This document shows positions 44,180-53,984 of a stretch of DNA of 64,000 nt, piece by piece. The notes beneath the pieces were generated by a model. It was not told the DNA's origin, searched no databases, and saw nothing but the letters and a program-made list of their open reading frames with translations. Where the stretch lies: contig NZ_CM002285.1 in assembly GCF_000497445.1 (NCBI RefSeq), forward strand, positions 3,873,479 to 3,937,478. The letters are read 5' to 3'. The translations under genes and the position numbers were made by a program. Each line of letters begins with the position of its first letter. Within the stretch, counting starts at the first letter, position 1. This stretch comes from Streptomyces roseochromogenus subsp. oscitans DS 12.976. Its GTDB lineage: Bacteria > Actinomycetota > Actinomycetes > Streptomycetales > Streptomycetaceae.

Positions 44180-44992
44180 GGCCTCGGCCGATATCGTCCC
44201 CGGCGGTAAGGGCACTGGCACTGAAACGCAGGTAAACGCGGATCAGAAAGACCAGAAGATCTCAGCGACCGCCGGTGCCGTTGTCTACGACACTTCCAAG
44301 AACAGCTCGGGGCAATCAGCCGGGCCCGTGACCTCCACGACCACATGGACGCCACCGGCCTGCTATTACGCCCCGAAGTACACGCCCGATCAATTGAAGG
44401 CGTACCTGGAGGTGACCCCGGCGCGCTGGATTGCACGAAGCAGATCTTCTGGGTGGACGAAGGTGCCGCGCCACCGGCTGACATCCCCCAAGCGGTCACG
44501 CCGAAGATCCTCGCGGAACTGGCCTATAACGAGATCCGCGTGCCCGGCACGCACGTGACTTTGGCGCCGGAGGGCACGACCAAGGTAAACCTGCGACCTG
44601 GGCGTGGCTGGATGGTGCGAAGTTCAAGCCGGTCTCGGTGACAGCTTCCATACCGCTGCTGAACATCTCGGCGACTGCCACCGCGGAGCCGGTTTCCCTG
44701 AAGATCGACCCGGGCACCTCGGACGCGGAGACGTACCCCGCCTCAGGCGTCTGCGAGATGACGCACGGCCTTATCGGCGAGCCGTATGCCAAGGGCAAGG
44801 CCGACGAGACGCCACCCTGCGGAGTGAAAGTACCTGCGCTCCTCGGGCAACGGCTCCTACCCGCTGAAGGCCACCCTCACATGGAAAATCCACTGGGCAG
44901 GCACGGGCGGCTCAGGCGGCGATCTGCCCGACGGAACCTTCGGGGCCACACAGGATGTCGTCGTCCAGGAGATCCAGGCCGTCAACCGATGA
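44180..44992 (+). pseudogene. Cassette secreted protein, copy 3, multiply broken
   Basis: The coding trace begins without a start or signal peptide (KISATAGAVVYDTSKNSSG), continues through TTTWTPPACYYAPKYTP, loses about 50 residues with a frame change near 44415, resumes at CTKQIFWVDEGAAPPAD, has a one-base deletion near 44593 (before the TWAWLDGAKFKPVSVTAS frame) and a one-base insertion near 44827 (before the YLRSSGNGSYPLKATLTW frame), and ends with VVVQEIQAVNR and TGA at 44992. It is closest to copy 2. Inactive. Confidence 0.88.
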
Positions 44993-45093
44993 GGTGTCCC
45001 GGTGGCGGTGGATTGACGGCCGAGAATCGGACCCGGTGCAAGCAAGTCCGGCTATCGCGCCAGAATACAACATAAATGGCCAAGGGAGTAATA

Positions 45094-45393
45094 TCAGGCG
45101 TTTGTGCCGAATTCTGATTCCAAACGCTCAGGCCAGTCACCGTATTCCAGCCCAGAATTCATCAGGATATCTCGCCAGTCTCGACGGGCTACCTGAACTG
45201 CAATCAGAAACCTATCCACTTGCCCCTGCCCGTGAATAAGTGTAGCGGCTGCAACCCTCTCAGCACCGCCCCCTTCCTCCAGGTCCCCCATGAGTTCAAG
45301 AAGGATTTCTTCGACGGCTTCTCGATCTTCCGCGGAGTAATCCTTGGAGATTCGCCGCTTGATTCGCGGAGTCAGTCCCATTAGGCCCCTCAT
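45094..45393 (-). CDS. Candidate immunity protein for RHS toxin B
   Basis: A 99-residue acidic helical protein (YSAEDREAVEEILLELMGDLEEGGG and LEYGDWPERLESEFG). It lies 18 bases after the RHS B stop on the same strand, the usual place of the immunity gene. GC is lower than in the surroundings, as in the toxin tip. ATG 45393 or ATG 45381 could be the start. No family name is recognised; the assignment rests on position, size and composition. Confidence 0.65.
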   Translation of the reverse strand: MRGLMGLTPRIKRRISKDYSAEDREAVEEILLELMGDLEEGGGAERVAAATLIHGQGQVDRFLIAVQVARRDWRDILMNSGLEYGDWPERLESEFGTNA

Positions 45394-45411
45394 TCACTCA
45401 TTTGACTTTAA

Positions 45412-48400
45412 CTAGCGCCCTGGGGAAATCAAATAGTCACCCACTTGAATATACCCAGCCTTTTCAAATTGGTCAAGTTCGCGATTGAAAACTGTAGGCA
45501 TTCCCAGCTCATTGAACCGGTTTGCGGGGGTCGGGTTAGATGCCAGGTAAACATCCCTTTCTTCGGTAACTATCTTCTGTACCCACGCGTCGTTGATCTC
45601 CACCTTCCATGATTCTTTGGGCATGTCGAGAACATCATGCCCCTCCCAATCAGTGGCTACTCCAGTATCCGGACGCCTGCCGATTACGGCAAAGGGCCCG
45701 TTCTTGTCAGATGGTTCTCGCTGTGAAACGTCAGGTCGGCAGCCATCGGGAGCAAGTCCCAGATGATCCGACGACACCTGCGGGTTGTGGACGTAGATAG
45801 TGGGGTTGGGTGCGGGCGTAAGCCCAAGGGGGTCAGGGGTAACGTATCGGGCGGTTTCGGGATCGTAATGACGGAAGTAGTTGTAGTGCAGCCCCGATTC
45901 GAGGTCGTAGTACTGGCCTGGGAATCGCAGTGGCGTGTAGGTCGTGCTGTTGGCCGCCCAGGCCGTTGCGCCCCACAGAGTGCTACGGCTCCGCCATGCG
46001 ATCTCGCCCTGCTCGTCGACGAGTTCGCTTGGCGTGCCAACCAGGTCGGTGACTACGGTAAAGAAACGGGAGTCGATTTCCTCCTGCGGAGCGTCTGCGG
46101 CCAGGATTCGTTCTGTCTGGGCGATGGGGCGCAGGTCTTGGTGGTCCCAGGTCAGGGTAACTGGGTTCGGGAGGTCGGGGGATGTGGTGGTCTGCTCGCA
46201 CAGGGTCGTGCCATCCCACGTGAAGTCGACCCGCTCCACGACCGTTTCGCCGTCCTCTGCAAGGCGGAGCTTCGCTGTACGGCGGCCCAGTGGGTCGTAG
46301 GTGTAGCGCCAGCGCGTGCCGTCCGGCGTCTTCACCGACGCCAGGCGGTCCTCGGCGTCCCACTCGTAACGCCAGGTGTCCGGTTTGCGGGACAGGCGGC
46401 TCTTCTGACGCAGGGTGATGCGACCAAGGGCGTCGTGTTCATAGCGGACGCTGCCCGCCCGGGTGATGCGGGTGCCTGTGTACTCGCGGACGCCGGTCGC
46501 CTCCGCGCCTGCATGGTCTGTGGGCCAGGACGCTTGGGTCTGGTTTCCAGCCTCGTCGTAGGCGTACTGCTCCGCCCAGTTCGCCGCGTGTACCGCCCTG
46601 ACCCGGCCGACGGCATCCAGGTCGAACCGGCGGGGGCCGGACAGTTGGTCGTCGATGTCGGTCAGGTTGCCGTCCGCGCGATAGCTGTACGTGCGGTGCT
46701 GGAGCGCCCGCCCGCCTGCGGCAGTCACCGACTGGGTGGTCAGGCGCCCGAGTGCGTCGAAAGTGTGCTCCAGCGAGACCGTCTCGCCAACGCGGCGGGC
46801 CAGTTCGTGTCCCGCTTCGTCGTAGGCGAAGCGGATCGTCCGGCCGGAAGCCACCATCCCTTTCCTGCGCCCGGCCGCGTCGTACGACCATGTCGTCGTC
46901 GCGCCGGTCGGCGTCGTACGGCCCGTGCGGCGGCCTAACTCGTCATACGTGTACGTCAGCGTGCGGCCGTCGACCGTCTCGGACCGCACTCGGCCGCACC
47001 CGTCCCGCAAGACCGTCAGCGTCGTCCCGTCCGGTCCCGTCGCCTGGGCGAGCCGGTCCATCGTGTCGAACGCGTACATCGTGACCTGGCCGGCCGCATC
47101 CTTGCGGAGTACTTGGCCCAGCGCGTTGCGCTCGAACGCCGTTTGGCCGAGGGCGTTCGCCCGGGAAATGACACGGCCCGCGGCATCGTGCCGGTACGTC
47201 AGCGTGCGGCCGTCGAAGTCCGTCTCGGAGACCAGGTTGCCGACCACGTCATACTCGTATACCCAGGTCAGGCCCTGCGGGTTGGTGACCTCGGTGAGGC
47301 GCAACTCGGTGTCGTGGGCAAATTCGTACCGGACACCGTCCGGGCCCGTGCGGGCCGACGGGAGGTCGAAGTACGTGTACTCGAAGCGGGAGACGGCGCC
47401 CATCGCATTCGTGTGGCTGATGCAGTTGCCCTCGCCGTCGTAAAGCCACGACTCGGCGCTTCCGTCCGGGGCGGTGCGTCGGGCCGGCTTGCCCTCAACG
47501 GTCCACTCCAGGCGCGTCACGTTGCCGAGCGGATCGGTGATGGCGACGGGGCGTCCGAACGCATTCCGTTCGTATCGGCTCGTTGCCCCCAGGGGGCCGG
47601 TGATGTGCTCGGGAAGGCCAGCGGCATTGCACTGGATGCGGGTTGTGTGGCCGAGTGCGTCGATGACCTCAGTGAGGCGACCAGCTGCGTCGTAGGCGGA
47701 CCTGGTCACGGCTCCTGACGGGTCAGTGACAGTGGTGAGATTCCCGCGCTCGTCGTACTCGCGGCGCCATTCCGCCCCGTCCGTCCCGGTGATTGTTTGC
47801 GGCAGTCCCAGCTCACTGTAGACGGCTTGGATCCTCCGGTCGTCCGGGCGGGTGAGCAAGACGATGTGGCCACCATCATCGTAGGTATACCGCGTGATAT
47901 GGCCCAACGAGTCGGTCAGCGCGACGAGTTGCAGGTCGTCGTCCCACTCCTGGCAGATGGTGTTGCCGAGCGGGTCGGTTTCACGGATGAGGCGCAGGTT
48001 GTCGTTGTGTTCGTAGGTGCGGGTGTGGCCGAAAGAGTCGGTGACGCGGGTGGTGCGGGTGGCTGTGTCGTAGGTGAGGGTGGAGGCGAGAGCGCCTCCG
48101 GTGCCGCCGGTGGCGATGACGCGGCCTTGGTCGTCGTAGCGGTACCAGTACGTGGTGTCGTTCCGGTCGGTCCACGACGTCATACGACCATCGCTGTCGT
48201 AGGTGTACCGCATCGGCAGGCCGGAGGAGTTGAACTCCTCCACCAGGTGGCCGTGTTCGTCGTAGGTGAAGGTGAGCAGGGTGGTGCCCGGCCGGTCAGG
48301 ATGGGCGGGGTCGATCAGGCGCAGGCCGATGATGCGAGAACGCGCCCGGTCGTGGTCGAGGGCGATGCGGTAGCCGCCGGAGTGGACGACTGCACCGGGT

Positions 48401-49764
48401 ACGTCGCCTTCCGCGTACTCGATGGTGATGCGGTTGTTGTTGCGGTCCTGGATGTGCTGCAACGGCACGTCCACGGCCGTCTCATCAGCGGCGGCGACCG
48501 GGGAGTGGAAGACGTACGACAGCCCGGTGTCGGGGTCGTGGACCCGGATGCCGCCGTCGACATCGGTGTCCCAGGCCAGGGTGAGTCGGGAGCCGGGGGT
48601 GTCCGGGCGGACGGGGATGTTGGTCTCGGTGTCCGGGCGGGGGAAGCACAGGCGGGCGCCGTCCGCGGTGGCGTAGACGAAGCCGTCCTCATCCGCTTGG
48701 ACCCGCTGGTCCAGGGTGGAGGCCCACGACGGGCCGAACCAGCCGCCGTAGCGGTAAGAGGAGATATGCGTGCGCTCCAGGACCAGCGGGAGCACACCGG
48801 GCAGCGTCACGTCCGTGCGGGTCAGAGCCATGTCGCCGGTGGCCACGTCGATCGGGTCCCGGACGAACTTCTTGACCATGTTGCGGATGGAGGCCGGCAG
48901 CTTGTCGAAGCCCGGGTTCAGGCGCAGCCGCTCGAAGGCCGCGCAGTCCAGGCCCATCGACTTGCTCAACTTCGCCAAAGCCGCCGGGCCCAGTTCCTTC
49001 AGGCCCTTGCCCAGCACCTTGCCCAGCACCCCGAAGCCGACGCCCATCAGCGCACCCTCGGTCAGGATCCCGGCCAGCTTCCCCGGATCCTTGAACGCGC
49101 CGGGGTCCTTCAACAAGGTCTCGAACGCGGAGAACTTCGCACCCTCACCGGCCAGCTTGCCCACCTCGGCGACCGCCCGGATCTCCTTCAGCGCCTTCAG
49201 CGCCCGCTCCACACCCCGGATGACCTCCATCACCCCACGCACCACCGAACCGAGGGTCGTGCCCTCCTCCTCGATACGGCCGACCAGCGCCACGACCTTC
49301 ATCGCCCGCTCCCCCGCCATCAGCGTGGAAGCGACCTCCGAGGCACCACCGGTGAGCACGGACAGGGCCAGGCCCGCGATCTCGTACTCGGCGATCTCCG
49401 CCAGAATCACACCGATCTCGGACAACAGCTCATGCGCCTTGTCCGCAAAGCCGTCCAGCGCCTTCGCACCCTCACGCAGCGAATGCGCCATGTCACCCGC
49501 GGCCTTACGGGCGTTCTTGGACCGCTTGTGGAAGGCCTTGGCCGCCTTCCCCTCCCACTCCACCCCCGACAGGGCCTGGTCGGCAGCAGTGGAAGCATCA
49601 TCCAGGCCCTGGGCCAGATGCCGCCACTTCTTCGCTATCTCCCGCACCCCGTCCGGATCCACCGCCGGATCCGAAATACCCAGAAACTCAAGACCACTGG
49701 CGACACTGTCGCCGAACATGTGGTTGAACTTGTTGATGTAATGCAGCGGATTGAGATCCACCAT
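45412..49764 (-). CDS. WXG-headed RHS polymorphic toxin B
   Basis: A 1450-residue RHS protein, nearly identical to toxin A over the first 590 residues: WXG head (VEWEGKAAKAFHKRS), DUF6531-type entry, first YD repeats. The middle repeats differ, then the RHS core (GLHYNYFRHYDPETARYVTPDPLGL) returns. The last 111 residues (45415-45747) are a different toxin tip with FAVIGRRPDTGVATDWEGHD, SWKVEINDAWVQKIV, VYLASNP and VFNRELDQFEKAGYIQVGDY; I do not recognise its activity, though similar tips occur on actinobacterial RHS proteins. It is inverted relative to toxin A. Helper gene lies 11 bases upstream, candidate immunity gene 18 bases downstream. Confidence 0.9.
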   Translation of the reverse strand: MVDLNPLHYINKFNHMFGDSVASGLEFLGISDPAVDPDGVREIAKKWRHLAQGLDDASTAADQALSGVEWEGKAAKAFHKRSKNARKAAGDMAHSLREGAKALDGFADKAHELLSEIGVILAEIAEYEIAGLALSVLTGGASEVASTLMAGERAMKVVALVGRIEEEGTTLGSVVRGVMEVIRGVERALKALKEIRAVAEVGKLAGEGAKFSAFETLLKDPGAFKDPGKLAGILTEGALMGVGFGVLGKVLGKGLKELGPAALAKLSKSMGLDCAAFERLRLNPGFDKLPASIRNMVKKFVRDPIDVATGDMALTRTDVTLPGVLPLVLERTHISSYRYGGWFGPSWASTLDQRVQADEDGFVYATADGARLCFPRPDTETNIPVRPDTPGSRLTLAWDTDVDGGIRVHDPDTGLSYVFHSPVAAADETAVDVPLQHIQDRNNNRITIEYAEGDVPGAVVHSGGYRIALDHDRARSRIIGLRLIDPAHPDRPGTTLLTFTYDEHGHLVEEFNSSGLPMRYTYDSDGRMTSWTDRNDTTYWYRYDDQGRVIATGGTGGALASTLTYDTATRTTRVTDSFGHTRTYEHNDNLRLIRETDPLGNTICQEWDDDLQLVALTDSLGHITRYTYDDGGHIVLLTRPDDRRIQAVYSELGLPQTITGTDGAEWRREYDERGNLTTVTDPSGAVTRSAYDAAGRLTEVIDALGHTTRIQCNAAGLPEHITGPLGATSRYERNAFGRPVAITDPLGNVTRLEWTVEGKPARRTAPDGSAESWLYDGEGNCISHTNAMGAVSRFEYTYFDLPSARTGPDGVRYEFAHDTELRLTEVTNPQGLTWVYEYDVVGNLVSETDFDGRTLTYRHDAAGRVISRANALGQTAFERNALGQVLRKDAAGQVTMYAFDTMDRLAQATGPDGTTLTVLRDGCGRVRSETVDGRTLTYTYDELGRRTGRTTPTGATTTWSYDAAGRRKGMVASGRTIRFAYDEAGHELARRVGETVSLEHTFDALGRLTTQSVTAAGGRALQHRTYSYRADGNLTDIDDQLSGPRRFDLDAVGRVRAVHAANWAEQYAYDEAGNQTQASWPTDHAGAEATGVREYTGTRITRAGSVRYEHDALGRITLRQKSRLSRKPDTWRYEWDAEDRLASVKTPDGTRWRYTYDPLGRRTAKLRLAEDGETVVERVDFTWDGTTLCEQTTTSPDLPNPVTLTWDHQDLRPIAQTERILAADAPQEEIDSRFFTVVTDLVGTPSELVDEQGEIAWRSRSTLWGATAWAANSTTYTPLRFPGQYYDLESGLHYNYFRHYDPETARYVTPDPLGLTPAPNPTIYVHNPQVSSDHLGLAPDGCRPDVSQREPSDKNGPFAVIGRRPDTGVATDWEGHDVLDMPKESWKVEINDAWVQKIVTEERDVYLASNPTPANRFNELGMPTVFNRELDQFEKAGYIQVGDYLISPGR

Positions 49765-49775
49765 GACCCGACGCC

Positions 49776-50075
49776 TCAGCCCTTCTTGCCCTGAGCCGCC
49801 GCCAGCAGCACATCCAGCAGATCGAAAGCATCGGAGACCTCACCGATGAACTTCGCCTCCGACTCCCACTCCTGCTCCAGCTGCTTCGCCAGCCCGGACA
49901 GAGTGGCCATGCCCTTCTCGATCTCACCCTTCGCACCCAGCAACGCCCCCAACGCCTTCAGATCGTGCTGCTGCGCCGAGAACTCCGCCAACGGCTTCGC
50001 CGTGTGATGCCCCACCCCCCGCAGCCCCGACGCCGCCCTATGCATCGACGTCGCCTGCTTCTTCAAATCCGACAC
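49776..50075 (-). CDS. RHS-module helper, small alpha-helical protein (copy B)
   Basis: A 99-residue paralogue of 11023-11331, differing at few positions and lacking three residues (GALLGAKGE in place of GALGSLLGAKSE). It starts at GTG, in contrast to ATG in copy A. It again precedes the RHS gene by 11 bases. Conservation at both RHS loci supports a dedicated role with the shared WXG head and not with the variable tips. Confidence 0.75.
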   Translation of the reverse strand: MSDLKKQATSMHRAASGLRGVGHHTAKPLAEFSAQQHDLKALGALLGAKGEIEKGMATLSGLAKQLEQEWESEAKFIGEVSDAFDLLDVLLAAAQGKKG

Positions 50076-50155
50076 ACGAACCGCCCCCGTGGGTACTTCT
50101 CGCTGTGCATAGGCCGACCAGACAGCCTAGGGGCAAAGCTCAGCCGACGGTGTCC

Positions 50156-52096
50156 TCAGCGGGCGTACAGCTCCTCCACCTCGCGGTTGAAGTCGGCCGT
50201 GATCTGGTCGCGGCGGAGCTTCATCGACGGGGTCAGGTGGCCGGCCTCCTCGGTGAAGTCGACCGGTAGTACGGCGAAGCGGCGGATGGACTCGGGGCGG
50301 GAGACCAGCTTGTTGGCCTCGTCGATCGCGCGTTGCAGGACGGCCTCCAAGTCCGGGTCGCCGACCAGGAGTTCCCTCGGCACCGGGTGCTTGCCGATCA
50401 TCTGGCGCCAGTGGGTGATGCCGTCGGGGTCGAGGGTGATCAACGCGGAGACGTAGGGGCGGGCGTCGCCCACCAGCATCACCTGGGAGATCAAGGGGTG
50501 CTGGCGCAGCCAGTTCTCCAGCGGGGCCGGGGCCACCGACTTGCCGCCCGCCGTGATCAGCAGTTCCTTCTTGCGGCCGGTGATGGTCAGGTAGCCCTCG
50601 TCGTCCAGCTCGCCTATGTCGCCGGTGGCCAGCCAGCCGTCCCGGGTCGCGGGGACGACTCCGCCCGCCTGCGGGTCCCAGTAGCCGCGCAGCACATGGT
50701 CGCCGGAGACCAGGATCTCGCCGTCGGCCGCGATGCGGACACGGGTGCCGGGCAGTGGCCAACCGACCGTGCCCAGGCGGGGTTTGAGAGGTGGGGTGAC
50801 CGTCGTGGCGCCGGTGGTCTCCGTCAGGCCGTAGCCCTCGAAGATCTCGATGCCGGCGCCGGCGTAGAACGCGGCGAGGCGGCGGCCGAGCGGGGAGCCG
50901 CCGCAGATGGCGTACCGGACGCGACCGCCCATGGCGGCTCGGATCTTGCGGTAGACGAGGGGGTCGTAGAAGCTTCGGGCCGTCTTGAGGGAGCGGCTCG
51001 GGCCGCTGCCGGTGCCGGTCTGGCGGGCCTCCAGCGCCTCGCCGTAGCGGACCGCGACCGCCGCGGCCCGGTCGAAGGCCGTGACCCGGCCGCCGGACTC
51101 GGCGTTCGCGCGGGCCGAGTTGTAGACCTTCTCCAGCATGTAGGGGATGGTCAGCAGCGCGGTCGGTTTGAAGGCGGCGAGGTCCGGAAGGAGGTCGTCG
51201 GCGGCCAGGCTCGGCGCGTGGCCGAGGCGGACGCGGGCGCGGACGCAGGCGATGGCCACCATCCGGCCGAAGACGTGGGACATGGGGAGGAAGAGGAGGA
51301 CCGACGGTTCCTCGTCGTGATCCTTGAAGACCGGATAGAGCAGCTCGACGGCGTTGTCGACCTCGGCGAAGAAGTTGCCGTGGGAGAGGGCGCAGCCCTT
51401 GGGGCGGCCGGTGGTGCCGGAGGTGTAGATGAGCGTGGCGAGCGTGGCGGGGCTCAACATCCCGCGCCGTACGGCCACTTCGCTGTCCGGCACCTGTGCG
51501 CCCGCCTCCCCCAGCCGGGTCACATGCTCCTTGTCCATCACCCACAGATGGCGCAGATCGGGCAGATGCTGCAGTTCGGGGCCGATGGCGGAGGCTTGTG
51601 CGACGGTCTCGGTGATCAGGGCGACCGCGCCGGAGTCGTGCAGGATCCAGCGGGTCTGGAAGGCCGAGGAGGTCGGGTAGACCGGCACGGTGACCAGGCC
51701 GGCGGCCCAGGCGGCGAAGTCCAGCAGCGTCCACTCGTAGGTCGTACGGGCCATGACGGCCACACGGTCGCCCGGCACCAGCCCCTCGGCGATCAACCCC
51801 TTGGCCACGGCGAGGACTTGCTCGGCGAACTGAGCGGCCGTCACGTCCGCCCAGCGGCCGTCGGGGAGCTTGCGGCTGAGCACGACCTGGGCGGGGGCCG
51901 CTTCGGCGTTGTCGAACGGCAGCTCCGCGAGGGAGCCGTGGGTGACCGGGGGCACGAACGGCGGTACGGACACCTCCCGTACGGCACCGTCCAGCCGCTG
52001 GACCCAGGGCTCCACGAGGACCGGGCGGCCGTCGTAGTCGATGGCGGAGACCGGGGTGCCGGAGGAGACGGGGGCGTGCGGGAAGGGGGTGGACAC
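50156..52096 (-). CDS. Long-chain acyl-CoA synthetase (AMP-forming)
   Basis: A 646-residue AMP-binding enzyme. The P-loop-like motif YTSGTTGRPKG is at 224-234; GYGLTETTGATT and the later TGDIGELDDEGYLTITGRKKEL motif are complete. It activates fatty acids to acyl-CoA, like the FadD15 group. The C-terminal domain and Lys-containing tail (LTPSMKLRRDQI) are present. It diverges from the MaoC-like gene over a region with two palindromes and lies just upstream of, and on the same strand as, RHS module B. Confidence 0.92.
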   Translation of the reverse strand: MSTPFPHAPVSSGTPVSAIDYDGRPVLVEPWVQRLDGAVREVSVPPFVPPVTHGSLAELPFDNAEAAPAQVVLSRKLPDGRWADVTAAQFAEQVLAVAKGLIAEGLVPGDRVAVMARTTYEWTLLDFAAWAAGLVTVPVYPTSSAFQTRWILHDSGAVALITETVAQASAIGPELQHLPDLRHLWVMDKEHVTRLGEAGAQVPDSEVAVRRGMLSPATLATLIYTSGTTGRPKGCALSHGNFFAEVDNAVELLYPVFKDHDEEPSVLLFLPMSHVFGRMVAIACVRARVRLGHAPSLAADDLLPDLAAFKPTALLTIPYMLEKVYNSARANAESGGRVTAFDRAAAVAVRYGEALEARQTGTGSGPSRSLKTARSFYDPLVYRKIRAAMGGRVRYAICGGSPLGRRLAAFYAGAGIEIFEGYGLTETTGATTVTPPLKPRLGTVGWPLPGTRVRIAADGEILVSGDHVLRGYWDPQAGGVVPATRDGWLATGDIGELDDEGYLTITGRKKELLITAGGKSVAPAPLENWLRQHPLISQVMLVGDARPYVSALITLDPDGITHWRQMIGKHPVPRELLVGDPDLEAVLQRAIDEANKLVSRPESIRRFAVLPVDFTEEAGHLTPSMKLRRDQITADFNREVEELYAR

Positions 52097-52280
52097 GGGC
52101 GGCTCCTCTGACGTGCGTGCACCTGCGGTGGCCTGGGCGGAAAGGGGTTACCGCAGGTAGAGAGGCGATCGTACGGGTCCGCCGTGAGGGGATTGTGCGG
52201 GTTCGGGGGTGGTCCGGGGCCAGGGATGTGCAGCCTCGGGGGTTATGTGAGGAGGGTTCAACTTCCAGTGTCGGGTAGGC

Positions 52281-52309
52281 TTACCGGCGGTAACTTTACT
52301 CCAGAGTAA
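52281..52309. promoter_or_regulatory. Two palindromes between fadD-like and MaoC-like genes
   Basis: TTACCGGCGGTAA (52281-52293) and TTACTCCAGAGTAA (52296-52309) are near-adjacent perfect palindromes in the divergent region, both with TTAC/GTAA-type ends. They look like TetR-type operators for lipid genes. The TetR gene at 53324 is a candidate ligand. Confidence 0.7.
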
Positions 52310-52350
52310 GCAATGAAGCAGGCGACGAAGCAGGCAATGGGGGGCAGAAG

Positions 52351-53169
52351 ATGGCGGACCGCGGTCTGAGCTTGCTACTGGCCCGTGGCGCGCTGCGCTC
52401 GCCGTTCAAACGGCCCTCCCCCGAGGCCGCCTTTCCGCGTGACCGGCTGGTGCTACCTGGTCTGCGGGTCGACCTGGACCGGCTGGTCGCCTACGAGCGC
52501 GTCTGCGGCTTCCCCACCGGGGACAGCACCCTCCCCGTCACCTATCCGCACGTCCTCGGCTTCCCGCTGGCCATGCGGCTGATGAGCGGCCGGGACTTCC
52601 CGCTGCCGCTGCTCGGCCTGGTGCACACCTCCGTCGACATCGTCCGGCACACCGGCCTGTCGGCCACCGGCATCTACGAACTCTCCGTGCACATCGAGGG
52701 CTTGACCCCGCACCGGCGTGGCACCGAAGCCACGGTGGTCACCGGGATGCGGGCCGACGGGGAGGTCGTATGGGAGTCGCGGAGCACCTACCTCGCGCGG
52801 CACCGCACCGGCACACCCGCCGCGCCCCGGTCCCGGGAGGAACCGCCGGCTCCGCTGCCCGTCGTCGCCGAGTGGCGGCTCGGCGGGGACGTCGGGCGGC
52901 GGTACGGCGCCGCCTCCGGTGACCGCAACCCCATCCATCTGCACCCGCTCACCGCCCGCCTCTTCGGCTTCCCCCGGGCCATCGCACACGGCATGTGGAC
53001 GGTGGCCCGCTGTGTGGCCGCCCACGGTGGCTCCGCCGGGGTTCGGGCGGAGTTCCGGGCGCCGGTACTGCTGCCGGGGCTGGTGAGGTACGGCGCGGAT
53101 GGCCAAGGCCGGTTCGAGCTGCGGGATGCCGGGGGACGGCTGCATCTGACCGGGGAGGCGGTGGGCTAG
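52351..53169 (+). CDS. MaoC-like hotdog dehydratase
   Basis: A 272-residue double-hotdog protein. The C-terminal half has the hydratase motif YGAASGDRNPIHLHPLTARLFGFPRAIAHGMWT (key D and H in SGDRNPIHLH). The N-terminal half is a degenerate hotdog domain. It hydrates or dehydrates acyl-CoA or acyl-ACP in fatty-acid metabolism. The divergent acyl-CoA synthetase and shared operator region suggest a common lipid function. Confidence 0.88.
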   Translation: MADRGLSLLLARGALRSPFKRPSPEAAFPRDRLVLPGLRVDLDRLVAYERVCGFPTGDSTLPVTYPHVLGFPLAMRLMSGRDFPLPLLGLVHTSVDIVRHTGLSATGIYELSVHIEGLTPHRRGTEATVVTGMRADGEVVWESRSTYLARHRTGTPAAPRSREEPPAPLPVVAEWRLGGDVGRRYGAASGDRNPIHLHPLTARLFGFPRAIAHGMWTVARCVAAHGGSAGVRAEFRAPVLLPGLVRYGADGQGRFELRDAGGRLHLTGEAVG

Positions 53170-53210
53170 GCGCCGTCGGGGGACATCGCCATTGCCGGGT
53201 GCGGGTGCGT

Positions 53211-53250
53211 GGTGGGTTGCTCGCGCAGTTCCCCGCGCCCCTTCAGGCAA
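53211..53250 (+). repeat. Streptomyces-type intergenic repeat motif
   Basis: GCTCGCGCAGTTCCCCGCGC is a GC-rich intergenic motif that I know as very common across Streptomyces genomes; it also occurs at 60415. Its function is not established. Confidence 0.6.
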
Positions 53251-53323
53251 GCTGCAGATCACCTGCCCAAGGGGCCAGCCACCGACCACCCGCACCCAGC
53301 GACGGCGACGCACCCCTACGGCG

Positions 53324-53974
53324 CTAATCCTCCCCCGCCGGCGGAACCCAATGGTGGCCCCTCATCAAGCTTCCCAAGCCCGACCAGGTGACGTTCATCA
53401 ACGTGGACGCGGCCTGCCTGGCGGTGACGCCCTCCGTCGCATTGGCCCACGTGGCGAGGGACTCCGCCGCGCCGACCAGGGCTTCGGCGAAGCCCGCGAC
53501 CTCGCGCTCCGCCAGATCGGGGTCCCGGTGGGCCTCGCGGGCGGCGATGGCGACCAGGCGGGTCACGAAGCTGACGATCTCCGTGCGCATCGCGGCGACC
53601 TCGGCCGCGAAGGGCTCTCCGTGGGTGCGGGCCTGGAGGTGCAGGACGGACCAGGCGTCGGGGTGCTCGGCGGTGTGTGCGAAGAAGGCCTGGAGGCCGT
53701 CCCACAGCTGGCGGTCGACGGGCAGGTCCGTGCGCACTCCGGCGCGGACGGCCTCCGTCAGCGCGGTGGCCTCACGCCGGATGCAGGCGGTGAAGAGGCC
53801 TTCCTTGGAGTTCAGGTAGAGGTAGACCAACGGCTTGGAGACACCCGCGAGTTCGGCTATCTCGTCCATCGAGGCGGCCATGTAGCCGCGTTGGCCGAAG
53901 ATCTGCACGGCGGCGTCGAGCATCTGCTGCTCCCGCACCGCGCGCGGCATCCGTTTGGACCTCGCCCCACCCAT
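53324..53974 (-). CDS. TetR-family regulator
   Basis: A 216-residue TetR protein. The HTH is at about residues 14-60 (REQQMLDAAVQIFGQRGYMAASMDEIAELAGVSKPLVYLYLNSKEGLF). The ligand domain begins after residue 70. ATG at 53974 is preferred over an upstream start because an N-terminal extension would be Pro/Arg junk. No strong ribosome site precedes it, so it may be leaderless. It is convergent with the MaoC-like gene; its binding sites could be the palindromes at 52281 and 52296. Confidence 0.88.
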   Translation of the reverse strand: MGGARSKRMPRAVREQQMLDAAVQIFGQRGYMAASMDEIAELAGVSKPLVYLYLNSKEGLFTACIRREATALTEAVRAGVRTDLPVDRQLWDGLQAFFAHTAEHPDAWSVLHLQARTHGEPFAAEVAAMRTEIVSFVTRLVAIAAREAHRDPDLAEREVAGFAEALVGAAESLATWANATEGVTARQAASTLMNVTWSGLGSLMRGHHWVPPAGED

Positions 53975-53984
53975 GAGGGCAAGA

